Source of the DNA: JACCXM01 sp046328335
GTDB lineage: Bacteria > Chloroflexota > Chloroflexia > Thermomicrobiales > UBA6265
Direction: 5' to 3'
Length of the DNA: 64,000 nucleotides
Assembly (NCBI GenBank): GCA_046328335.1
Contig: JAXLWU010000019.1
Location: 37,280 to 101,279 of the forward strand
Position 1 is the first letter of the stretch; every line of letters begins with the position of its first letter. Positions 17,894 to 26,858 of this stretch are shown one piece after another. The position numbers were made by a program, and so were the translations under genes. The notes under the pieces are model-generated. The model did not search any database. It was not told the origin of the DNA and saw only the letters and a program-made list of their open reading frames with translations.

Positions 17894-19234
17894 TCATGCG
17901 GTGCCCATGACGCTCACATCATTCAAAGACCGTAGTTTCGGGATCGGCGAGGCGAGTAGTGGCAGAAAAGCGATCAACATGCCGAAGGCGCCAACGACAA
18001 GCGTCATGGGCAGGCCGATTCGACTCCCCAGGTAGCCGCCAGCCAAGGAACCGAGTGGTCGGGTTCCCCAGATCAGAAACCGCATTGTCCCGTTGACCCG
18101 GCCTAGGAGATGATCGGGCGTCACCGCCTGACGCAGGCTGACGGCGTTGACGTCGTAGACGAGGACCATCAACCATTGCAGGAATTCCGCACCGACCACA
18201 AGAAGCACCGCCCACCGCGGGAACAGGACCGCGAGTGGCACCAGCATCCCGGTCAGCCCGAACAGGATCTGCGAGCCAACCAGCGCCGTGCCGATGCCAA
18301 ACCGATCGCGCGCCGGGCCAGCGGCGATGCTTCCGAGCAACGCCCCTACCCCACCCGCCGCAAAGACCAGGCCAACCGCTTCCGCGCCCAGGCCAAGATC
18401 ACGGGTCATATAGAGGATGTAGATGGAAAGGAAGAGAAACCCCGCGAGATTGACGATTGCGGATGAAAGCGCGAGGGCGCGGAGAACCGGCGCGGTCCAG
18501 ACAGCCTGCAACCCTTGCGCGATATCGGCCCGCATCGATTGTCGCGATGGCGTCGGCGGCGCCTCAGGCGCCTCGATCCGCCAGAGAAAGACCGCCGATC
18601 CGAGATACGATGCCGCGTCCACGACAATCGCCAGCGGCGCTCCGACCAGACGCACCACCCCACCGGCCAACGCCGGACCAACCACACGAGCGCTCGAAGC
18701 CGTCGCTTCGAGCCGGCTGTTCGCCGCGACGAGATCGCTTCTCGGGACCAATGACGGCAGGTAGGAGAGATATGCGATATCGAAAAAGAGGGTCAGGGTT
18801 TGCAGCAGGAACGCGACGACGATCAGCAAAGGCATCCCGAGCACGCCCAACCAGGCGGCCACCGGGATGACGAGGAGTAGCGCGGCCCGCCCCAGATCTG
18901 CCGCGATCATCACCGGTTTTCGCCGTAGCCGATCGAGCCAGGCTCCGGCGAGCAGACCGAAAAGGAGATGAGGCAATCCCGTTGCCGCGGCTAGCGCACC
19001 GACAGCCACTGGCGTGGCCCCGAGACTCAGTGCTGCCAGAAGCGGGAGCGCCACCTCGGTGAACTGCGAGCCGACCTGAGAAATCGCCTCCGCCGTCCAG
19101 AAGCAACGGAAATCGGGGTTGGACGCGATGCTTCTCCCCGCGGCTGCAGTATGTTCATGCTGTTGCCGTGAAACTGAACGGGGCGTGACGCCCGTTGGTG
19201 CGGCGTCGTCGCTGATCTCTGTGGATATTGGCAT
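17894..19234 (-). CDS. MFS transporter (enterobactin/macrolide exporter type)
   Basis: The 446-residue protein begins at the ATG at 19234, after GGGAGACC. A roughly 40-residue hydrophilic N terminus precedes about 12 membrane segments. The pattern FRCFWTAEAISQVGSQFTEVALPLLA, GLLAGAWLDRLRRKPVMIAADLGRAALLL and SLVPRSDLVAANSRLEATASSARVVGPALAG is that of the MFS_3/TMS family, which includes macrolide and siderophore exporters. It sits in the inner membrane and probably expels a small molecule by proton antiport. Substrate unknown. It is monocistronic and convergent with no close partner. Confidence 0.88.
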   Translation of the reverse strand: MPISTEISDDAAPTGVTPRSVSRQQHEHTAAAGRSIASNPDFRCFWTAEAISQVGSQFTEVALPLLAALSLGATPVAVGALAAATGLPHLLFGLLAGAWLDRLRRKPVMIAADLGRAALLLVIPVAAWLGVLGMPLLIVVAFLLQTLTLFFDIAYLSYLPSLVPRSDLVAANSRLEATASSARVVGPALAGGVVRLVGAPLAIVVDAASYLGSAVFLWRIEAPEAPPTPSRQSMRADIAQGLQAVWTAPVLRALALSSAIVNLAGFLFLSIYILYMTRDLGLGAEAVGLVFAAGGVGALLGSIAAGPARDRFGIGTALVGSQILFGLTGMLVPLAVLFPRWAVLLVVGAEFLQWLMVLVYDVNAVSLRQAVTPDHLLGRVNGTMRFLIWGTRPLGSLAGGYLGSRIGLPMTLVVGAFGMLIAFLPLLASPIPKLRSLNDVSVMGTA

Positions 19235-19552
19235 GCCGATGCGGTCTCCCGAGCGCAGCGGGAGGCGCCACGTGGCGCTTCTCGCCGCTGTCCCCTGCGC
19301 CAGGATTCAAGACAGCGGCATCTCGAGCATCAGCACGATCGCGTTCACGACATCGACATCCTTGACTATGGGCAGCCATGTCGGCCGCGGCGAGATCATA
19401 AGGGGTCGAACGCGAGGTGTCCACATCCGCAGTGCGGTCGATGTTCACGTTGTCGATCTTGGGTCTCTATCCCCGGGCGATTCGTTCGCAAAGACGTCTT
19501 GCATTCCCCGTATCGAAGGGGGTCGAGATGGAGGCCACGGTAAACTTCATTT
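19235..19552. other. Intergenic region between divergent MFS and priA genes
   Basis: The 318 bases between the divergently transcribed MFS gene and priA contain no supported gene. Promoters for both should be here, but I see no convincing -35/-10 pair. Confidence 0.4.
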
Positions 19553-22033
19553 GTGTCTGAGCACTCACGCCTTACCTCTCCCGTTCGCGGATCAATTGCC
19601 GATGTCGCCGTCGCCGGCGCCCGGGCCGGATCGACCGGCGTGCTGAGTTACCTTGTCCCTCCGTCTCTCGATTCGATCGCCAGCGGCGATGTCGTCTGGG
19701 TCACGCTGCGTGGGAAACCGGCGGTTGGCGTAGTCATTCGGCTCCATGACGATGCTCCGGACCTTACGCTCCTGCCGGTTCTCGGCGCGATCGACCCGCC
19801 GCTGACCATTCCCTCCCAGCAAATGGCCGCCGCGCAGTGGATGGCTCGCGAATATGCCTGCTCCCGGTACGAAGCGCTCGCGCTTTTCCTGCCACCGGGG
19901 GTGACCCAGCGGGCGGAGCCGTTTCTCAAGCTCGCCGACCCGCCCCGCCAGGCGGGCACGTTCACGCCGCTGCAACAACGAGTGCTCGACCTGCTCGCCG
20001 CACGGGGAGAGATCAGTCTGGCCGCGGCACAGAAGGCGCTCGGGAGCAGCCTGGCCTCCGCCGTTCCCGCCTTGACCGAAGCGGGTGCGATCGAACGCTC
20101 CTTCCGTCTCAAGGGTCATCGCCCCGGCGCCCGCCAGGAACGATGGGTACGGATCGGCCCGGAAGTACGTCCTGACGCTCCCGGTCTGGGCACCCAGCAG
20201 CGAGTCATCGTCGATCTGCTCGAGCGGAGACGACGGCTTCGCCGTGACGAGGACGATGGGTTCGTCCGCGCTGCGGACGTTCTCAGCCAGACCGGCGCGC
20301 CCCGGGAGTCACTCAACTCGCTGATCCGAAACGGGGTCGTGGAGGAAACGGTTCAGCCGGTGGCGGGGCGACTCCAGCGCCAGCCGCGAGGCGAGACCAT
20401 TCCCGCGCTCACACCCGCGCAGGCCACCGCCTGGGCTGCCATCGAAGCCTCCCTGCACGCGGGAACGTACGGGCCCTATCTGCTCTACGGCGTTACCGGC
20501 AGCGGCAAGACCGAAATCTATCTGCGGGCGGCCGCATGGTGCCTCCGCCACGGCAAGTCGGCCCTCATCCTGGTTCCTGAAATCGCCCTGTCATCCCAGG
20601 TGGCGAACCGGTTCACGGAGCGATTTGACGATCAGGTCGCGGTCCTCCACTCCGGTCTGTCAGACAGCGAGCGCTACGCGGCGTGGCAGGGCATCGCGGC
20701 AGGTCATCACCCCATCGTCGTCGGACCACGCTCGGCGCTTTTCGCCCCGGTCGAAGAAATCGGCCTGATTGTGCTCGACGAGGAGCACGATGCCGCCTAC
20801 AAGCAAGACAGCACCCCCCGGTACCACGCGCGGGCGACCGCGGAGGTCCTGGCGCGGCAGGCGGGAGCGGTGGTCCTGTTCGGCAGCGCGACGCCCGCGG
20901 TGGAAACTTTCTGGCGCGCCGAGCGTGGCGAGATCGATTTGATCCGCCTTCCGGAGCGGATTGGACCTGGCCTGCGCAGTGCTGATGGCTCCCGTGGCGA
21001 TACGATCCTCGATCTTCCCCAGGTCGACATCGTCGATATGCGTCTTGAACTACATCGCGGCAACACGTCGCTCCTCAGCGCTCCGCTCCGGGAGTTACTC
21101 ACTGGCACCCTGAGCCGGCGCGAGCAGGCGATCCTCCTCCTCAACCGCCGGGGCATGGCCACGGTCGTGCTCTGCCGCGCCTGTGGCTTGACCCTGAGTT
21201 GCCCCTACTGCGATATCCCGCTCGTCTATCACCAGGATCGCGAGCGGTTGATCTGCCACCGCTGTGATTATCGCGAGGGACCTCGCCGCGGCTGCCCGAA
21301 CTGCGGTGGGCCACTCGACTATTTCGGCGCGGGCACGCAACGCGTCGAAGCCGAAGTCCGCCGGCAGTTTCCGCAGGCGCGCGTGCTCCGCTGGGATCAG
21401 GACACCGTGCGCCGGCTGGGCGGTCCGGAACGTCTCCTGCGACAGGTCGAGCTGGGCGAGGTCGATCTCATCGTCGGCACGCAGATGGTCGCCAAGGGAT
21501 TCGATCTGCCGCGCGTGACCGCGATCGGCGTGATCAACGCCGACACCGGACTGCACCTCCCCGATTTTCGCTCTGGCGAACGGACTTTCAGCCTGCTGAC
21601 CCAGGTCGCGGGGCGCGCCGGGAGACGAGGCCCGGGTAGTCGCGTCATCGTCCAGAGTTACACCCCGGAGCACTACGCGATCCAGGCGGCGTCTCGGCAC
21701 GACTACGAAGGGTTCTATGCCGAAGAGATCGACTTCCGGCGTGACCATCGGTATCCGCCATTCGTTCGCCTCGTGCGCTATCTCCATCGCGCTCGGGACG
21801 ATGCCAACTGTGCCGCCGCCGCGGACACGATGGCTCGCAAACTGGCCCGTCATGCGCGAGACCATGGTGTGGCGATGGATCTGCTCGGACCCGCGCCCGC
21901 CTTCGTCTCTCGCGTACGCGGGGAGTATCAGTGGCAGGTCGTGCTGCGCACGGGTGATCTGGAGGCGTTGCTCGATGGCCTCCCCGCCGATCCCGGCTGG
22001 ATCGTCGATGTCGATCCCCAGAGCATGCTCTGA
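19553..22033 (+). CDS. priA: Primosomal protein N' (replication restart helicase PriA)
   Basis: The 826-residue protein is full length for PriA. The N-terminal 3'-end-binding domain is followed by a superfamily 2 helicase core with Walker A YGVTGSGKTEIY (G313-T320) and the DEEH box VLDEEHDAAYKQ (D409-H412). A zinc-binding insert is visible as CRACG, CPYC, CHRC and CPNC. Motif V/VI segments (GTQMVAKGFDLP, QVAGRAGRRGPG) are intact. PriA reloads the replisome at stalled forks. The start used is the GTG at 19553. The ribosome binding site is weak (GAGG about 15 bases upstream), so the true start could be slightly downstream. Confidence 0.95.
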   Translation: MSEHSRLTSPVRGSIADVAVAGARAGSTGVLSYLVPPSLDSIASGDVVWVTLRGKPAVGVVIRLHDDAPDLTLLPVLGAIDPPLTIPSQQMAAAQWMAREYACSRYEALALFLPPGVTQRAEPFLKLADPPRQAGTFTPLQQRVLDLLAARGEISLAAAQKALGSSLASAVPALTEAGAIERSFRLKGHRPGARQERWVRIGPEVRPDAPGLGTQQRVIVDLLERRRRLRRDEDDGFVRAADVLSQTGAPRESLNSLIRNGVVEETVQPVAGRLQRQPRGETIPALTPAQATAWAAIEASLHAGTYGPYLLYGVTGSGKTEIYLRAAAWCLRHGKSALILVPEIALSSQVANRFTERFDDQVAVLHSGLSDSERYAAWQGIAAGHHPIVVGPRSALFAPVEEIGLIVLDEEHDAAYKQDSTPRYHARATAEVLARQAGAVVLFGSATPAVETFWRAERGEIDLIRLPERIGPGLRSADGSRGDTILDLPQVDIVDMRLELHRGNTSLLSAPLRELLTGTLSRREQAILLLNRRGMATVVLCRACGLTLSCPYCDIPLVYHQDRERLICHRCDYREGPRRGCPNCGGPLDYFGAGTQRVEAEVRRQFPQARVLRWDQDTVRRLGGPERLLRQVELGEVDLIVGTQMVAKGFDLPRVTAIGVINADTGLHLPDFRSGERTFSLLTQVAGRAGRRGPGSRVIVQSYTPEHYAIQAASRHDYEGFYAEEIDFRRDHRYPPFVRLVRYLHRARDDANCAAAADTMARKLARHARDHGVAMDLLGPAPAFVSRVRGEYQWQVVLRTGDLEALLDGLPADPGWIVDVDPQSML

Positions 22034-22130
22034 TCGAATGGCATGAATCGCGCATTTCCAGCAGCAGGCGCGGTCGGAGCTGAGTCCGACCGGGAATCAG
22101 GAGCCGCGCTGGATAAGATGGAGAAGCGCG

Positions 22131-22568
22131 ATGCCAACATCGAAAATGGATCGACTTAAGGGGACAGCCGTCATCGTCGGCCTATCGCTCGCGGTCACGG
22201 CCTGCGGACCTGGCGCCGCGCCGCCCGCCGCTGAAACTGGCACCCAGGCGCGTCCGGGCGCATCGCCCAATGCCCAGCAGGTTCCCGACCTCACCAACCA
22301 GACCAATGCCACGCTGGCCAACGGCTCCCTCACGCCAGATCGCTTCGCGGGGCGGATCGGGGACGCCTATCGGCTCGTCGTTTCCGGTGACGGCGCCGAG
22401 CACACGCTCGCCATCGAAGGATTAGTCGCTGCCATGACCATCGCCGCCCAGGGCGACACTCCAGTCGAATTCACCATCGTTGGCGACCCCGGCATTTCCC
22501 AGATCACGGTCGATGGAAAGCCGGCCGGTGAGTTCGAGCGCCGCTCCGCCAGTGGAGCCACAAGCTAG
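22131..22568 (+). CDS. Putative lipoprotein
   Basis: The 145-residue protein starts at the ATG at 22131 after GGAGAAGCG. The N terminus has a basic part (MDRLKG), a hydrophobic core (TAVIVGLSLAV) and a lipobox VTAC with the cysteine at about residue 25, so it should be lipidated and anchored to the outer face of the membrane. A proline/alanine/threonine-rich linker follows, then a compact beta-rich domain (RIGDAYRLVVSGDGAEHTLAIEG, GDTPVEFTIVGDPGISQITVDG). This resembles a small cupredoxin-like or beta-sandwich domain, but no metal ligands are evident. Function unknown. It lies upstream of def in the same direction. Confidence 0.75.
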   Translation: MPTSKMDRLKGTAVIVGLSLAVTACGPGAAPPAAETGTQARPGASPNAQQVPDLTNQTNATLANGSLTPDRFAGRIGDAYRLVVSGDGAEHTLAIEGLVAAMTIAAQGDTPVEFTIVGDPGISQITVDGKPAGEFERRSASGATS

Positions 22569-22644
22569 GTGTTTCGCGGTTGAGCAATCTTCCCTGGCTC
22601 CGTCATACTCTCACTTCAGCGATTCGCGTGATTCAGGAACCAGG

Positions 22645-23175
22645 ATGGCCCTGCTCGATATTCTTCTCGAAGGTGACTCCCGCCTGCGGCAAAAAGCCGT
22701 GCGCGTGCGGGCCGTTGACGACAGTCTGCGGCGTCTGGCCGACGACATGTACGAAACCATGATGGATGCGCCCGGAATCGGCCTGGCGGCGCCGCAAGTC
22801 GGCGTTCTCCGTCGTCTGATCTGGGTTCACGTTCCGGCGGGATACCACGATACGAACGAAGCGGAATGCAGTCTGGCCATCGTCAACCCGGAAATCGTCA
22901 AGGCACAGGGTCGGTCACTTGCCTTCGAAGGGTGCCTCAGCATTCCTGGCTGGACTGGCGAGGTTCCCCGCGCGGAAACCATCACGGTCAAGGGACTCGG
23001 GCTGGATAACCGCCCCTTGCGTATCAAGTCCCGCGGTTGGGCCGCGCGCGTGATCCAGCATGAAATCGACCATCTCGATGGCATCCTGTTCCTCGACCGG
23101 GTCGAAGACCGGTCGACGATCATGCAGGTGCCCGAGGATGACGCGGCCGATGCTCCGGGCGAAGCCGCCGATTAG
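22645..23175 (+). CDS. def: Peptide deformylase
   Basis: The ATG at 22645, preceded by AGGAACCAGG, gives 176 residues. All three deformylase motifs are present: GIGLAAPQVG (motif 1), EGCLSIPG (motif 2, metal-binding cysteine) and QHEIDHLDGILF (motif 3, two metal-binding histidines and the catalytic glutamate). The enzyme removes the formyl group from nascent protein N termini at the ribosome. An acidic C-terminal tail of about 15 residues extends past the core. It is followed by accD 140 bases downstream. Confidence 0.96.
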   Translation: MALLDILLEGDSRLRQKAVRVRAVDDSLRRLADDMYETMMDAPGIGLAAPQVGVLRRLIWVHVPAGYHDTNEAECSLAIVNPEIVKAQGRSLAFEGCLSIPGWTGEVPRAETITVKGLGLDNRPLRIKSRGWAARVIQHEIDHLDGILFLDRVEDRSTIMQVPEDDAADAPGEAAD

Positions 23176-23315
23176 GGCTCGTGGGGGACGAGGGCGAATG
23201 CGCTCCCACCAATCGGGACGTGCCGTTCTTGTGCCGGTATCGGCGGTGCCGTATCCTCTTTCCGCGAGCACGGCGCGTCGCGCGCGGCTCTTGGTGCGAC
23301 AACTCAGGGAGCGAG

Positions 23316-24245
23316 ATGCCCGCGATGCGGGATTTTTTCCAGCGGCGGGGCAAGTTCCGCCCGGGAGATGCGGACGACGAACGGGCTGATCTGCAAATCC
23401 CGGAAGACCTCTGGATCAAGTGCCCCAAATGTAACGAGCTGATCTACACGCGGGAACTCGATCGCAACCAGCGGGTCTGCCCGAAGTGTGCGTACCACTT
23501 TCGCCTGCGCGCGCGGGAGCGCATCGCGCAACTGGTCGATCCCGGTTCGTTTGCCGAATGGGATGCTCAAGTATGGCCGGCAGATCCGCTTGACTTCGCT
23601 GACGGCGCCGGCCCATACGACCGCAAACTGGTTCAGACCCAGGAGAAAAGCGGTGAACCGGAAGCGCTCATCACCGGGCGCGGCACGGTGCAGGAGCAGC
23701 CGGTCGCACTGGCTGTCAGCGATTTCGAGTTCCTGGGCGCGAGCATGGGATCCGTGTTTGGTGAGAAACTCGTCCGCGCCATCGAGCATGCCACCGAGCA
23801 GGACTTGCCCTTGGTGACGATATCGTCGTCGGGCGGCGCGCGCATGCACGAGGGGCTCTTTTCCCTGATGCAGATGGCAAAAACGGTTGCCGCCGTGGCC
23901 CAATTGGGACGCGCCGGTCTGCCGCACGTCGCGCTACTTGCGGACCCTTGTTACGGCGGGGTGACCGCTTCATACGCCACGATCGCCGACGTGATCATCG
24001 CCGAGCCGGGAGCGCTGATCGGATTCGCCGGACCGCGGGTCATCGAGCAGATCACCAGGACGAAACTGCCCGAGGGATTCCAGACCGCCGAGTTTCTGCT
24101 GCAGCACGGCATGATCGACATGATCGTCCCCAGGGGCGAATTGGAAAACGCGCTCGCTACACTGTTGCGGCACTATCGAAAGCAACCAGTTGCTGAACGT
24201 CCAAGCAACGATCTGTCACCGATGGTTGCGCTGCATCATGAGTGA
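23316..24245 (+). CDS. accD: Acetyl-CoA carboxylase carboxyltransferase beta subunit
   Basis: Starting at the ATG at 23316 (GGGAG upstream), the protein has 309 residues. The N-terminal zinc ribbon CPKCNELIYTRELDRNQRVCPKC is intact. It is followed by the carboxyltransferase (crotonase-like) domain with SSSGGARMHEGLFSLMQMAKT, LADPCYGGVTASYA and GALIGFAGPRVIEQ motifs. With AccA it transfers the carboxyl group from biotin to acetyl-CoA to make malonyl-CoA for fatty acid synthesis. The accA start lies eight bases before the accD stop, so the subunits are translationally coupled. Confidence 0.96.
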   Translation: MPAMRDFFQRRGKFRPGDADDERADLQIPEDLWIKCPKCNELIYTRELDRNQRVCPKCAYHFRLRARERIAQLVDPGSFAEWDAQVWPADPLDFADGAGPYDRKLVQTQEKSGEPEALITGRGTVQEQPVALAVSDFEFLGASMGSVFGEKLVRAIEHATEQDLPLVTISSSGGARMHEGLFSLMQMAKTVAAVAQLGRAGLPHVALLADPCYGGVTASYATIADVIIAEPGALIGFAGPRVIEQITRTKLPEGFQTAEFLLQHGMIDMIVPRGELENALATLLRHYRKQPVAERPSNDLSPMVALHHE

Positions 24246-25134
24246 TGAAATCGTTCCGCCAGCGAACGCCCCGTCTGCCTGGGATCGGGTCAAACTGGCG
24301 CGCCATGCCGACCGGCCCCACGCCTTTGACTACATCCAACATCTGGCCGCGGACTGGGTCGAACTGCACGGCGATCGTGCATTTGGCGATGATCGCGCCC
24401 TCATCGGCGGCTTGGGAACGATCGCTGGACGCACCGTCATGATTCTCGGCCACCAGAAAGGGCAGGACACCAAGGAGAATATCGCCCGCAATTTCGGCAT
24501 GGCCCGCCCGGAAGGCTATCGCAAAGCGGAACGGCTGATGCGGCACGCTGCGAAGTTCGGTTTTCCGGTCCTGACGCTGATCGACACTCCTGGCGCCGAG
24601 CCGGGGATCGGCTCGGAAGAGCGCGGGCAGGCGACGGCAATCGCGGAGAGCCTTCTGGCGATGGCTGACCTCGGCGTCCCTACGGTAGCGGTAGTCATTG
24701 GCGAGGGCGGTTCCGGCGGCGCGCTGGCGATCGGTGTCGCCGACCGCATGCTCATGCTCGAAAACGCGATCTACGCGGTCGCCTCCCCCGAGGCCTGCGC
24801 CGCCATCCTCTGGAAGGATGCGGCCAAAGCCCCGGAGGCGGCGGAGACGATGCGCATCACTGGCGCCGATCTGAAACGACTCGGGATCATCGACGAGATC
24901 ATTCCGGAGACGGTTCCGGCGCACGAAGACCCACAGGCGACGATGGGCGCCGCCGGGGAAGCGATCGTCCGCCACCTCGATGACCTCGCCGATCGTTTTC
25001 CGCTGAGCAGTCCCGGATCCATCGAAAGGATGCGAGCCGAGCGCTATGCGCGCTTCCGGAACATCGGAGCATGGCGGGAGTCCTCCCCCCTCGCCGCTCC
25101 AAACGGCGTGGAAGTAGACATTTCATTGCGGTAA
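24238..25134 (+). CDS. accA: Acetyl-CoA carboxylase carboxyltransferase alpha subunit
   Basis: The ATG at 24238 overlaps the end of accD by eight bases, giving 298 residues. AccA motifs are clear: RPHAFDYIQHLAADWVELHGDRAFGDD, GHQKGQDTKENIARNFGMARPEGYRKAERLM, TLIDTPGAEPGIGSEERGQA, GEGGSGGALAIGVADR and VASPEACAAILWKDAAKAPEAAE. It forms the alpha2beta2 carboxyltransferase with AccD. An in-frame upstream start at 24190 would extend it into accD and is not needed. The C-terminal tail after residue 270 is poorly conserved, as usual. Confidence 0.95.
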   Translation: MSDEIVPPANAPSAWDRVKLARHADRPHAFDYIQHLAADWVELHGDRAFGDDRALIGGLGTIAGRTVMILGHQKGQDTKENIARNFGMARPEGYRKAERLMRHAAKFGFPVLTLIDTPGAEPGIGSEERGQATAIAESLLAMADLGVPTVAVVIGEGGSGGALAIGVADRMLMLENAIYAVASPEACAAILWKDAAKAPEAAETMRITGADLKRLGIIDEIIPETVPAHEDPQATMGAAGEAIVRHLDDLADRFPLSSPGSIERMRAERYARFRNIGAWRESSPLAAPNGVEVDISLR

Positions 25135-25311
25135 CCCGCGCCGCACGGCCCTCTACGGTCCCCAACAGCACGTCGCGAACGGGCTGGCAGAACGTCCTCC
25201 CAGCCTGATTGATCGAGAATCCAGTACGAGACCTCGAGGTTGCCAAGTCTTCCCGGACCTGTGACTGTGTCAAGGGAACGCGTTGCGCATCCTGGACGAA
25301 CTTGGCGCCGT

Positions 25312-25992
25312 CTACCCCGTTTCTTCGTTGAGCAGATCGATCCAGCCGTGACGCAGCGCGTAGATGACCGCCTGGGTGCGATCGTTGACGTGCAACTTGC
25401 GGAGGATCGAGGTGATGTTGTTCTTCACCGTCTGATCCGAAATGCCGAGAATCCCGGCGATCTCCTTGTTGCTCATCCCCTGGGCGACGAATCCAAGGAT
25501 CTCCACCTCGCGCCGGCTCAATGGCGAAAAGTCTTCCGGGTCGGCCGCGCCACGGCGTGTCCCCGAGCGCACTTCGTCCAGTAACCGGGCCGAGACAAAG
25601 GCCGGCGGCTTGGCTTCGTTGTCTGGGATGCCGACATGACGAATCAACGCTACCAGTTCGTCGATCTCGATGCCCTTGGCGGCGAAGGCATCGGCGCCAG
25701 AGCGAATTGCGGCGAACAGGTGTCCGTCGTCCTCGTGCATCGTCAGAATGACCACCGCCATCCGCGGATGTCGCCGCTTGATCGTTCGCGCGACATCGAA
25801 TCCGGATGCAGTAGGCAGGCTGATATCGAGCAACACCACGTCCGGCAGAAACTGATCGGCGGCCAGGATTGCGGCCTGTCCGTCCGTCGCCTCGGCGACG
25901 ACGAGAATATCGCGGTCCGATTCGAGCCCCAGGCGGATGCCACGCCGCACCAGTGGATGATCGTCGACGATCAGAACCCCGATCCTGCTCAC
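25312..25992 (-). CDS. LuxR/NarL-family response regulator
   Basis: The GTG at 25992 overlaps the stop of the upstream kinase gene (GTGA), giving 226 residues. The receiver domain (about 1-120) has the acidic pocket VDD (D10, D11), the phosphoacceptor D56 in VVLLDISLP, and K106. A LuxR-type helix-turn-helix follows (about 158-220: LSRREVEILGFVAQGMSNKEIAGILGISDQTVKNNITSILRKL). The segment GADAFAAKG replaces the usual GAxGYLLK, but the lysine is kept. It is the output partner of the adjacent HisKA_3 kinase. Targets are unknown. Confidence 0.92.
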   Translation of the reverse strand: MSRIGVLIVDDHPLVRRGIRLGLESDRDILVVAEATDGQAAILAADQFLPDVVLLDISLPTASGFDVARTIKRRHPRMAVVILTMHEDDGHLFAAIRSGADAFAAKGIEIDELVALIRHVGIPDNEAKPPAFVSARLLDEVRSGTRRGAADPEDFSPLSRREVEILGFVAQGMSNKEIAGILGISDQTVKNNITSILRKLHVNDRTQAVIYALRHGWIDLLNEETG

Positions 25993-26693
25993 GTTTCCCC
26001 CCTCGCCTCGTTGATCCGGTTCGGTAGCGGTAAGACGATCTCGGCGATCGTGCCGCCTCCCGGCGCCTGTTCGAGCGTGAACGTTCCATCAAGATGCGCC
26101 GCGCGCTCACGCATACCAGAAATACCCGCGCCGCTCCCCGGAATTTCGAGAGGCGGGCGCTTTGGCGGGCCGTTGCCGTCATCGCGAACGGTTAGACGCA
26201 CGGCCCCTGCTTGCACCCCCAACTCGATCTCGATCTTGGATGCGCCGGAATGCCGCCGCGCGTTGCTGGTCGCTTCCTGGGCTACGCGGTAGAGCGCCAA
26301 TTCGATCTCGTTTGGCAGGTGATCGACCGCGGCGCTCCCGCTGATCGCGACCGAGACCTCGGGCCCCCAGAGCGCCGGATCACCCGCGAGGGAACGCAAC
26401 GCTTCGATCAATCCGCGTTCCTCGAGCACCCGCGGCCGAAGACCGCTCATCAGATTTCGCACATCGAACAGCGCCTCGCGCACTTGCTCCCGTGCGCGGC
26501 GCAATTCCTCGCGGGCATCCTGCGGTTTGCGCTCGAGCGCGGCCAGCGCCAGATCGACTCCGAACAGCGCGGCCGCCATCGCTTGCGCCGGACCATCATG
26601 GAGTTCCCGCGCCAAGCGCCGGCGCTCGTCCTCCCGCTCGGCCACCGCCTCCCAGGTTCTGATCCTCTCCCGGCTGACCTTGGCGGCGCTCAT
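25989..26693 (-). CDS. Cytoplasmic NarL-type sensor histidine kinase
   Basis: The ATG at 26693 follows GGGAGAGCG, giving 234 residues. A longer frame reaches 26783 but lacks a binding site. The HisKA_3 dimerisation domain contains ERRRLARELHDGPAQ with the phosphoacceptor histidine at about H32. The HATPase domain has EATSNARRHSG (N box), VRDDGNGP (G1) and GSGAGISGMRERA (G2). There is no membrane segment and no sizeable sensor domain, so it is a soluble kinase that must sense through partners or small ligands. It is co-translated with the response regulator. Two adjacent palindromes lie upstream. Confidence 0.9.
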   Translation of the reverse strand: MSAAKVSRERIRTWEAVAEREDERRRLARELHDGPAQAMAAALFGVDLALAALERKPQDAREELRRAREQVREALFDVRNLMSGLRPRVLEERGLIEALRSLAGDPALWGPEVSVAISGSAAVDHLPNEIELALYRVAQEATSNARRHSGASKIEIELGVQAGAVRLTVRDDGNGPPKRPPLEIPGSGAGISGMRERAAHLDGTFTLEQAPGGGTIAEIVLPLPNRINEARGET

Positions 26694-26791
26694 CGCTCTC
26701 CCGTGCGTTGGCAGTCGACGCGAAACAGAAACGCCGCTCCACGGGATGTGGCGCGGCGGATCCAGCCGGGCGAGTATACCCAAGTTCAGGA

Positions 26792-26815
26792 TGTACGTAC
26801 AGTCTGTCCGGACAG
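26792..26815. promoter_or_regulatory. Two adjacent perfect palindromes upstream of the kinase operon
   Basis: TGTACGTACA (26792-26801) and CTGTCCGGACAG (26804-26815) are separated by two bases. They lie about 100 bases upstream of the kinase start and 44 bases past the end of the MBL-fold gene on its upstream side. A TATACT-like -10 box (minus strand, 26778-26773) lies between them and the kinase. They are plausible operators, possibly for the response regulator itself, but no second copy was found to confirm this. Confidence 0.4.
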
Positions 26816-26858
26816 CAAGTCAGGAAGCGGGTGGTGGTACAAGATGTGAATCGTTCCC

